DNA from: Desulfuromonadaceae bacterium
GTDB lineage: Bacteria; Desulfobacterota; Desulfuromonadia; Geobacterales; Pseudopelobacteraceae
Length of the DNA stretch: 64,000 bases
Direction: 5' to 3'
NCBI GenBank assembly: GCA_028687585.1
Contig: JAQTZV010000005.1
Location: 124,001-188,000, forward strand
In this document: positions 34,617-40,991 of the stretch, piece after piece
Numbering within the stretch: the first letter of the stretch is position 1
Layout: every line of letters starts with the position of its first letter
The notes under the pieces: generated by a model
The model's database searches: none
Seen by the model: only the letters and a program-made list of their open reading frames with translations
Told to the model about the DNA's origin: nothing
Made by a program: the position numbers and the translations under genes

Positions 34617-34666
34617 ATCGTGCTCCTTTAACTGTAATGACTGTAAATCCTTGCCAACATTTCATC

Positions 34667-34691
34667 GGAGAGGAGCCGGTGGCTCCTCTCC
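34667..34691. terminator. Strong hairpin after coiled-coil protein gene
   Basis: GGAGAGGAGCC pairs perfectly with GGCTCCTCTCC across a 3-base loop. No U-run follows on either strand, so its use as a terminator is not assured; it lies 43 bases after the stop of the 34734-35051 gene. Confidence 0.5.
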
Positions 34692-34733
34692 TTACATACG
34701 AATATTTTGATTGCAAGTCGTTTTTTACATAAA

Positions 34734-35051
34734 CTACAGCTGATAGCATGATCCGGGTTCGATGTTTAAGTTTCTTGCTACACCCTTAATTTTCTCCTTG
34801 ATCGCTCTGATTTCACCTTCAAGCTCATCAACCCGCCTCATATTGATACCGTCATAACCATACTCATTGCGCAACTCCAAGTCCTTGGCTGCAAGCTGTT
34901 CTTTCAAGGTTGCGGTATTTTGTCGAAACTGCTTAACAGTTTCCGCGTTGACTGACACACAAGGGTTGATAAGTGCATCCCCAGCATAAGCTACACTACC
35001 GAATGCCGCTGATACTGCGACCATAAACGCTATTACTAACCGGTTTTTCAT
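34734..35051 (-). CDS. Small periplasmic coiled-coil protein, ZraP-like (paralogue 2)
   Basis: 105 residues with signal peptide (to about 23), one Cys after it, then the family core KDLELRNEYGYDGINMRRVD (20 residues shown) and a helix ending IKEKIKGVARNLNI, then GSCYQL. It is encoded with AAAGGAG upstream. It shares length, core and C-terminal Cys with the copies at 16772 and 39765. The gene upstream on the same strand (35267-35623) encodes a Cys-rich small protein; the same pair recurs at 39765/40134. Confidence 0.7.
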   Translation of the reverse strand: MKNRLVIAFMVAVSAAFGSVAYAGDALINPCVSVNAETVKQFRQNTATLKEQLAAKDLELRNEYGYDGINMRRVDELEGEIRAIKEKIKGVARNLNIEPGSCYQL

Positions 35052-35266
35052 GGGTTTTCTCCTTTATGTCTTTGATTATGAATACACCACTGCCAGCCAC
35101 AAAATGGATATAGCCAATCCCATCAATCTTAAGAAGAAATGGAATTAAACGCACTCCGCAGGAGATATGGGTAAGCCAACAATAAGTGGCATTCCACACA
35201 GCAAGATGCTGAGTTTAATCTAAGAGACTAAGCGGTAAATTTGGGACGAATTGTAGTACTACGATT

Positions 35267-35623
35267 TCAGGCGAGTGAGGGTGGGTGAAAAATTGACGTT
35301 ATGAAGGGGTCAGGGATATGCTTTGGAATGAAACTGAAGAAAAATGGATCTTGCAGGGGAGCAACCAGAAGCGCAATCGGTGAAGCAATGTTGGCAACCA
35401 TGCAGGCGAAAATCGGGCATAAAGAGCTGTCACAGGGGGTAGGACATTGCTGTCTTTCATCCGCTGGACATTTCTCCCCATCATTCTGTTTGCCGTCATC
35501 GCGTGAAGATTTTTCGATCTTTACGGCATGAGCGGCGGAAGCAGTAGTTCCGAGGCCGGTAACCATCGATACCACCGCAAGCAGGACGATCAGGGAAATT
35601 ATGCGAATTGCTTTTGAACGCAT
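35267..35623 (-). CDS. Cys-rich small envelope protein, CzcI-like (type A, copy 1)
   Basis: 118 residues: an N-terminal hydrophobic segment or signal peptide (9-30), a charged stretch, then a Cys block (KCPADERQQCPTPC, then SLCPIFAC), a second hydrophobic segment, and a C-terminus with DPFITSIFHPPSLA. It aligns with the product at 40134-40481 (same CPxPC, LCPxxxC spacing and IFHPP end). The position and small size recall CzcI-like proteins before RND metal pumps, but here a coiled-coil protein gene follows. No strong ribosome site was seen. Confidence 0.6.
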   Translation of the reverse strand: MRSKAIRIISLIVLLAVVSMVTGLGTTASAAHAVKIEKSSRDDGKQNDGEKCPADERQQCPTPCDSSLCPIFACMVANIASPIALLVAPLQDPFFFSFIPKHIPDPFITSIFHPPSLA

Positions 35624-35696
35624 GAGAACAAACTTACTATGATTAAATTATTTGTCAACATATTTATAAACATTGTTTTATAATTTATGGCGATTC

Positions 35697-36095
35697 TTAC
35701 AACGCGGCAAGCACTCGCTCCAGTTTCTCTGCGATTTTTTTTGCAAACTCGTCCATCTCCGGGTTACCGATCATGGAAAGAGCCGCCACCGGGTCCATCA
35801 CCATAACTGCGGTCTGGGCATCATCCCTGGTATAGATCACGACATTGCACGGAAGCAGTGTCCCTAGATTTATTTCCCGGTTCAGCGCTTCATAGGCAAG
35901 TGGTGGATTACAGGCACCAAGGATAATATAATCACGGAAATCCTTCTGCAGCTTCTCAGCAAACTTCTTTTTGACGTCGATTTCGGTGAGCACCCCGAAG
36001 CCTTCCTTCGCCAGTTCCTCACGCACCTTCCGTTCAGCTTCGGCATACGTCATGTCCACTGTTTTTCCAAAGGCATACGGTGTTTTCAGGTTCAT
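35697..36095 (-). CDS. DUF302 domain protein (copy 1)
   Basis: 132 residues, a single DUF302 domain (TT1751-like fold). The family motif is visible at LGACNPPLAYEALNRE, followed by LLPCNVVIY. The two Cys are conserved in the second copy at 45039-45437, which differs at about 15 of 132 positions (counted by eye). No signal peptide is present, so it should be cytoplasmic. DUF302 proteins are often near metal and sulfur genes, but their activity is unknown. AAGGAGGATT precedes the ATG. Confidence 0.85.
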   Translation of the reverse strand: MNLKTPYAFGKTVDMTYAEAERKVREELAKEGFGVLTEIDVKKKFAEKLQKDFRDYIILGACNPPLAYEALNREINLGTLLPCNVVIYTRDDAQTAVMVMDPVAALSMIGNPEMDEFAKKIAEKLERVLAAL

Positions 36096-36150
36096 TTTGT
36101 AATCCTCCTTCCATATGGGTGTGTTTCTATTTCAACGCTACTACATTCTG

Positions 36151-36225
36151 CTAATATTTCTGGTACAGCGGCATATTCGCCCGCTTCGCCATCTCACGAA
36201 TCGGATTGTAATCGCTATCGAGTAA
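36151..36225 (-). pseudogene. Possible 3' relic of an unidentified gene
   Basis: A 24-codon stretch reads like the end of a protein (LDSDYNPIREMAKRANMPLY, then QKY and a stop), but it is preceded by a stop and has no start. It lies in the gap between the DUF302 gene and the next membrane protein. Identity unknown. Confidence 0.25.
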
Positions 36226-36330
36226 CTATGTGCTCTTCGCCATTTACCTCGGCAAGAGACAATCGCCAAATACGGAGCTAAAACCTGCGGTAAATGGGGC
36301 GATTAACTGCAGATATGATGACACTATGTG

Positions 36331-36780
36331 CTAGCAAGACTTGTTTGTGCAGCTGCATTTGCCCGTTCGCGTGAGCCACCACCAGCTGAAACCGGTTAAG
36401 ACGGTGGTGACAACTGCGATGCCCCATTTTGGAATTTCTACTCCTTGAAAACCAAGTATACCAGCATATACAATGAGCATCGGTGAACCGCAGCAGCCAG
36501 TAAGAAAACATCCGGCTGCAGCAACGCCTGTAATAGCTGCTGTTCCACCGACAGCGCCGGCGACCGCTCCTCTTGATCGTGTGTAGGAAAAACGGCGCAA
36601 ACAGCAACAGGTAAATAGTGCGCCAACCGCGAGCGAGAACCCCAGGAATACATCACCGTTTGTAATGTATGAAAGCACCGTGGGTTGTGGACCGCAGGCG
36701 GAACCTCTCAGGATGACTGAATAGATCAGATGAAGTGCCATTATCCCAATAAACACCGTAATCTGAAAGGCTCGGTACAT
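36331..36780 (-). CDS. Cys-rich membrane protein in ArsR operon, unknown function
   Basis: 149 residues from the ATG at 36780 (AAGGGG nine bases upstream). Four hydrophobic segments, with Cys-rich sites at TCCCLRR, AAGCFLTGCCGSP and the tail KCSCTNKSC. The many thiols and the location at the end of an ArsR-led operon suggest metalloid or metal binding or transport, but the family is not recognised. An ATG at 36807 would give a longer form. Confidence 0.6.
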   Translation of the reverse strand: MYRAFQITVFIGIMALHLIYSVILRGSACGPQPTVLSYITNGDVFLGFSLAVGALFTCCCLRRFSYTRSRGAVAGAVGGTAAITGVAAAGCFLTGCCGSPMLIVYAGILGFQGVEIPKWGIAVVTTVLTGFSWWWLTRTGKCSCTNKSC

Positions 36781-36873
36781 AGTCGCACACCCCTTGCTCG
36801 TGCTCATGGTGTACGAGTTATGATAATCTTCTGGAGCCATCCATACTCCAATTCTTTCGCAAGCATGCGTTCG

Positions 36874-37461
36874 TCAGGTGATGCACTTCCTGAAGCGCAG
36901 CCCGTAATGGTACGGCGGCAGGTCGTAGCGATCCATCTCGTTGAAATGGAATCCGGCTGCTCGCCCCCACTCGACACACTGTTCCGGCCGAGGACGGATC
37001 TCCATAGCCGGACCTCGTGGCGTAGCGGGATCATAGTTCCAGTGAATGATGGCCAGCAGACCATTCGGCTTGAGCACCCGGAGAGCCTCTTTCATCAGGG
37101 CCACCGGCTCTTCGTGATGAAGGATATTGAAAAGCAGTGCCGCGCTCATGGAATTGCCGGCAAGTCCGCTCCCTTCAACCACAAAATCGATTACCGTCGC
37201 CTGCACATTGGGAATTCCGGCTTTGACGCATTTTTGCCGAACTATACCCACCATCTCCGGTTCAATGTCCAATGCATAAACAGTTCCTGAAGCAATACCG
37301 GCGGCAGCGAGTGTGAACGTTCCGTATCCGCAGCCAAACTCCACCAAATCATTAACGCCTCGATCAAGGCCGAAAACAGCCAGAACCTTGGGAGGATCAA
37401 AAAAGCCGGTCCACATTTCTTCATCAGGCATACCGCTGTCACGAACCTTCATGAAGTTCAT
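36874..37461 (-). CDS. SAM-dependent methyltransferase
   Basis: 195 residues of class I methyltransferase: VEFGCGYGTFTL (motif I), ALDIEPEM (motif II acid) and LLFNILHH (motif IV), with LRVLKPNGLLAI after it. The size (195) is smaller than ArsM-type arsenite methyltransferases, and the three ArsM cysteines are not evident, so arsenic methylation is not supported by motifs. Its place in an ArsR-led operon makes a metalloid substrate worth testing. The ATG at 37452 (fourth codon) has a better spaced G-rich ribosome site and may be the true start. Confidence 0.8.
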   Translation of the reverse strand: MNFMKVRDSGMPDEEMWTGFFDPPKVLAVFGLDRGVNDLVEFGCGYGTFTLAAAGIASGTVYALDIEPEMVGIVRQKCVKAGIPNVQATVIDFVVEGSGLAGNSMSAALLFNILHHEEPVALMKEALRVLKPNGLLAIIHWNYDPATPRGPAMEIRPRPEQCVEWGRAAGFHFNEMDRYDLPPYHYGLRFRKCIT

Positions 37462-37516
37462 CCCCCCTCATGGGTGCCCCACGAACTGATACTTATTCCA
37501 AACCAATAGTCCCATG

Positions 37517-37912
37517 TCAGGAAGTTCCGTTCTTGAACCATGCTGACGCCACCATCCCGTAGATGCAGTTCAAACCTATGACTACAACCGGAGTGGCAGC
37601 CCCGAAGCCAAGCCCCAGCATCCCTTTGCCCATCCCCGGCAAAACCATGAAAAGCATCATGGACGACGGCAGGAGACTGAAGAGACAACCGCGCAAGAAT
37701 ACCTTTCTTTTTAGCAGCGGCAGCAGAAGCAACAACATCCAGACGCCACCCCAGACCATTCGCTGATAGAGCCAGGGTGCGGTGAACTCAGGCTTCATGG
37801 ACAATCCGATCAGGTCGCTGACGCCAATCTTTCCCATGAACCAGATATTGAAGCTGTCCACAAAAGCACCCAATGCACCGCCCGTAAAGGCGGCGCTGAA
37901 CTTCCGGATCAT
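37517..37912 (-). CDS. Small membrane protein in ArsR operon
   Basis: 131 residues with about four hydrophobic segments (8-25, 48-68, 72-92, 98-122) and Gly-rich helix packing. It overlaps the ArsR stop by 4 bp, which implies translational coupling. No transporter family is recognised. The pattern is similar to YagU- or DUF-type inner-membrane proteins. Confidence 0.65.
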   Translation of the reverse strand: MIRKFSAAFTGGALGAFVDSFNIWFMGKIGVSDLIGLSMKPEFTAPWLYQRMVWGGVWMLLLLLPLLKRKVFLRGCLFSLLPSSMMLFMVLPGMGKGMLGLGFGAATPVVVIGLNCIYGMVASAWFKNGTS

Positions 37913-38277
37913 GGTGACACTCCTTGTGACATGATGTGACTGAGGCCTTCACAGAGCAGGTTGCCCACATGACTATCATCCAAAGAATAGTAGACGATCC
38001 GGCCATCCTTGCGGAATTTGACTACCCGCAGGGAGCGGAGCAGCCGTAACTGGTGGGATATGGCCGACTTGGTTGTGCTCAGAAGGCTGGCAATATCGCA
38101 CACGCAGAGTTCTTCCTGGGAAAGCGCATGGAGTATTCGGACACGGGTTGGGTCACCGAGGACCTTGAATGTTTCGGCCAGGCGGAGCAGAATCTCTTCA
38201 TGAGGGGTGGCATTTCTTACTGCTTTGACCTTTGCCTCGTTAATCAGATTAATAGAGCAGACTGTGCGTTCAGACAT
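37909..38277 (-). CDS. ArsR/SmtB-family metal-responsive repressor
   Basis: 122 residues from the ATG at 38277 (AGAGG upstream). It has the winged helix, and helix alpha-3 carries the classical metal site ELCVCD; an extra Cys lies near the N-terminus (RTVCSINL), as in CadC-like sensors of soft metals. The recognition helix is KSAISHQLRLLRSL. A palindromic operator (38289-38310) lies just before the start, so the gene is probably autoregulated. It leads an operon with two membrane proteins and a methyltransferase. Confidence 0.9.
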   Translation of the reverse strand: MSERTVCSINLINEAKVKAVRNATPHEEILLRLAETFKVLGDPTRVRILHALSQEELCVCDIASLLSTTKSAISHQLRLLRSLRVVKFRKDGRIVYYSLDDSHVGNLLCEGLSHIMSQGVSP

Positions 38278-38288
38278 CACTACCTCTA

Positions 38289-38310
38289 TAGTTGAGCAAT
38301 CATTCAACTA
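38289..38310. promoter_or_regulatory. ArsR/SmtB-type operator
   Basis: TAGTTGA (38289-38295) and TCAACTA (38304-38310) form a perfect inverted repeat with an 8-base centre. It lies 12 bp upstream of the ArsR start, the usual place for metal-responsive repressors of this family. Confidence 0.75.
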
Positions 38311-38497
38311 ATAATATTCACTTACCGCTTCCCCTGTCAATATGCATTTACCCATATAGCTCCAGTGAGAGTCATTTATTGCATCAATAGTGAGTGTCGA
38401 ATCTATCGGTATTATCGATTTGTTGCATTCGTTTTTTCCATATATGATGTGCAGCTTCTGACTGTGCCACAAAATGAATCTTGAAGAAGGGGATCGA

Positions 38498-39511
38498 ATG
38501 AGAAAGATTTTTATTGCTGCTGCGGCATTGTGCTGCCTTATTGCCGGGAGTGCTTGGGGGGCCGGACAGCGGGTGGGTGTCGTCACACTGGAAGTTGATC
38601 TGTCAGCGCAAGGGCATGGCAAGGAGGCGAAACTATGGGTTCCCTATCCGACCAGTGACAAGAACCAAACAGTGGATGGCATTAAAGTTACAGGGGATTT
38701 TGCTTCGTCAGGTGTATATACGGATCTGGCCTACAATACACCAATGCTCTATGCAGAGTGGCCCAAGGAAGCAGTAAGTCGCAAGCTCGTTTTCACTTTC
38801 AATGTAGTCCGTAAGGAAATCGCCCAACGAAACTTGCCGAGCAATGAACCACAATGGAACCGCGCAGATTATTCTGAATATCTGCAACCAACCAGTCGCG
38901 GCCCGCTTGATGGCGAGGTTAAGATCCTTGCGGAGAGGATTACAAAAGGTAATCTGACAAATTTGGCCAAGGCCAGGGCCATTTACGAGTGGACCGTGGG
39001 AAACATGTATCGAGATCCTGATACCAAAGGGTGTGGCCAGGGTGACGTTTGTGAACTATTGAAAAAACCGGGAGGGAAATGCACGGATATTTCGTCGGTT
39101 TTCATTGCTCTCTGCCGTGCCTCCGGAATCCCTGCGCGGGAGGTGTTCAGTATTCGTTTAGGGAAAAAAGCGGAAGAGGACATCTCCACCTATCAGCATT
39201 GCTGGGCAGAGTTTTTCATTCCCGGATATGGCTGGGTCACTGCTGATCCGGCGGATGTACGCAAGGCAATGCTCGTTGAAAAACTTGAATTGGGTGATCA
39301 GAAGACGAAGGAGTATAGTTCATATTTCTGGGGTGGCATTGATGCGTACCGGGTCGTTCTGGCCAGAGGGCGTGATCTGATACTCAACCCGGTGCAGGCC
39401 GGTGCACCGTTGAATACCTTTGGTTATCCCTATGCTGAAGTTGGCGGGAAGCCCGTCGATTTTTATGACCCCAAGACATTTACTTACCGATATACGTTCA
39501 AGGAAAAATAA
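38498..39511 (+). CDS. Secreted transglutaminase-like protein (copy 2)
   Basis: 337 residues from the ATG at 38498 (AAGGGG upstream), with a signal peptide ending near SAWGA. The triad is in GGKCTDISSVFIALCRA (Cys), QHCWAEFFIPGYGW (His) and TADPADV (Asp). The two proteins match along their full length, including the CGQGDVC segment before the active site. The gene is divergent from the ArsR operon, and a good terminator follows. Function unknown; a stress-related envelope enzyme is possible. Confidence 0.85.
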   Translation: MRKIFIAAAALCCLIAGSAWGAGQRVGVVTLEVDLSAQGHGKEAKLWVPYPTSDKNQTVDGIKVTGDFASSGVYTDLAYNTPMLYAEWPKEAVSRKLVFTFNVVRKEIAQRNLPSNEPQWNRADYSEYLQPTSRGPLDGEVKILAERITKGNLTNLAKARAIYEWTVGNMYRDPDTKGCGQGDVCELLKKPGGKCTDISSVFIALCRASGIPAREVFSIRLGKKAEEDISTYQHCWAEFFIPGYGWVTADPADVRKAMLVEKLELGDQKTKEYSSYFWGGIDAYRVVLARGRDLILNPVQAGAPLNTFGYPYAEVGGKPVDFYDPKTFTYRYTFKEK

Positions 39512-39539
39512 CGCGATTCTCGTTTAATGGTTGTTTAGA

Positions 39540-39575
39540 AAAGCCCCCAAGTTTCCCAAGGGGGCTTTCCCGTTT
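39540..39575 (+). terminator. Rho-independent terminator
   Basis: AAAGCCCCC pairs with GGGGGCTTT across an 11-base loop; it is followed by CCCGTTT. It lies 29 bases after the transglutaminase-like gene. Confidence 0.85.
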
Positions 39576-39717
39576 CAGTGGGCAACCTGCCCGTCCTTGA
39601 CCCTGATAATCATGAGGGCAATTAACCGTTTCAAGTGGGGATGGCCTGATGTTGACGATTATTTGTTTCACTGGCTGGCTCTCTGATGAATATTCAGAAC
39701 ATTCAATGCCAGTAAAG

Positions 39718-39755
39718 AATGCGTGAGAGGGAACAAAAGTCCCCTCTCACGCATT
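39718..39755. terminator. Strong bidirectional hairpin
   Basis: A perfect 14-bp stem (AATGCGTGAGAGGG / CCCTCTCACGCATT) with a 10-base loop ends the 39765-40073 gene. No clear U-run. Similar strong hairpins follow the two paralogous genes at 16772 and 34734. Confidence 0.6.
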
Positions 39756-39764
39756 TATTCACAA

Positions 39765-40073
39765 CTACAGACAGTTACAGGGCTCAAGATTCATGCTTGC
39801 TGCAACGGACCTAATCTTTGCTTTGATTTCCTTTATATCCCCTTCAAGCGCATCAACTTGCCGCATATCAATACCATCATAAGCATAGAGCCCACGCAGT
39901 TCCAGATCCTTGACCTTAAGCTGATCCCTTAAATCAACCGTCTGTTGTCTGAATTTATTCACCGTATCGGCACTGATAGCCTTCACGCTTACCTGACCAG
40001 TTTCGGCAAATGCCACACCACCAAAAGCCAAAACTGCTGCAACAAGTACCAATGCCATAACTTTATTCTTCAT
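39765..40073 (-). CDS. Small periplasmic coiled-coil protein, ZraP-like (paralogue 3)
   Basis: 102 residues with a signal peptide (to about 23) and the core KDLELRGLYAYDGIDMRQVD (20 shown), then DIKEIKAKIRSVAASMNLEPCNCL. The pattern KD(L/I)ELR..Y.Y(D/E)GI(D/N).R.VD.LE..(I/L)K.(I/L)K is shared by three proteins in this window. The C-terminal CNC differs from CCLS and GSCYQL of the others, but all three keep Cys near the end. AAGGAG precedes the ATG. It is preceded by a Cys-rich small protein gene (40134), as is paralogue 2. Confidence 0.7.
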   Translation of the reverse strand: MKNKVMALVLVAAVLAFGGVAFAETGQVSVKAISADTVNKFRQQTVDLRDQLKVKDLELRGLYAYDGIDMRQVDALEGDIKEIKAKIRSVAASMNLEPCNCL

Positions 40074-40133
40074 CGTATATTCTCCTTAACGAAATAGTGT
40101 TAAATCGGATTTCGTTGAGCTAAACGATCTGTC

Positions 40134-40481
40134 TCATGAACGTCGAACCATTTTCTGTCTCGGAGGATGAAAAATCTCGACCGCATACGGGTCTGGAATC
40201 GACTGCGCAACCTCCCGGAAATCGGACTCAATTGTCTGGAAGTTGGTCAGTATTTCAACCGGCTGAACAGTATCGGCAATAGCGCACACACATAATGGGC
40301 AGACGGGTGTGGTGCAGGGGAGCGGACAGCTTTGCGCCCCGTCGGGGTTGCAATGATTATTACTGACTGCTCCAATCGCTACCGGAGATTCAGTTGTTGC
40401 AATGAGAGCAACTCCCGAAAACATCATCCCGAAGGAAAGCAGCAGCAGTACACAGATTGTCCGAAATACAAGGGGCCGCAT
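40134..40481 (-). CDS. Cys-rich small envelope protein, CzcI-like (type A, copy 2)
   Basis: 115 residues: an N-terminal hydrophobic segment, a Cys block (HCNPDGAQSCPLPCTTPVCP, then LCVC) and an end with DPYAVEIFHPPRQ. It corresponds to the product at 35267-35623. The 60-bp gap to the coiled-coil protein gene is compatible with one transcript. The Cys block is likely to bind soft metal ions or take part in thiol exchange at the periplasmic face. Not otherwise characterised. Confidence 0.6.
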   Translation of the reverse strand: MRPLVFRTICVLLLLSFGMMFSGVALIATTESPVAIGAVSNNHCNPDGAQSCPLPCTTPVCPLCVCAIADTVQPVEILTNFQTIESDFREVAQSIPDPYAVEIFHPPRQKMVRRS

Positions 40482-40553
40482 TAAACACTCACTATATCAA
40501 CGGAGTTACACAACTCAACCGCAACTGGCGCGAACACAATAACGACATGAACG

Positions 40554-40916
40554 CTAACTTTCACGCAACTCATTTCTTATTGCCATCAGCATCACGCTGG
40601 GGTTAACTGGTTTTGCCAAAACTCTGGATATCCCGACCACCTCTGCCAGCAAGGGAAGTTCTGGCGGTATGTCGCCAGAGTGCAAAATAATTGGCATAAG
40701 TGGCATTATTATTAATGCTTTCTTGGCTAATTCTATTCCATTCATTTTCGGCATGTTCAGATCAGTGATCATCAGATGAATAGTGGAATCTTTCAGTATC
40801 GAGAGTGCTTCATCGCCGCTGTTCGCGCATTTCACTGAAAAGCCTTCCAGCAGGAGGAAATCATTGAACATTCCGAGACAATCCCTATTATCATCAACAA
40901 TCAGGATGCATTCCAT
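40554..40916 (-). CDS. Single-domain response regulator (receiver)
   Basis: 120 residues, a CheY-like receiver with acid pocket (IVDDN), phospho-acceptor Asp in ITDLNMPKMNG, and Lys in LAKPVNP. Unlike the 10712-11131 protein it keeps the phospho-acceptor. No output domain is present, so it must work by protein contact. It lies 75 bp after the start of the P1B ATPase gene's end and may belong to the same transcript, which would link signal relay to metal export; its kinase is not apparent. Confidence 0.85.
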   Translation of the reverse strand: MECILIVDDNRDCLGMFNDFLLLEGFSVKCANSGDEALSILKDSTIHLMITDLNMPKMNGIELAKKALIIMPLMPIILHSGDIPPELPLLAEVVGISRVLAKPVNPSVMLMAIRNELRES

Positions 40917-40991
40917 TACGGAGGCACAATCTGCCTGATTTTTCGGCAGCCTTTCTCTTCAAGATGTTAAACCGACATCTAAATTATCAAT

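Noticed and set aside
36874..37461. Calling the methyltransferase ArsM
   Set aside because: The protein is too short and the ArsM cysteine set is not evident, so only a general methyltransferase call is justified.
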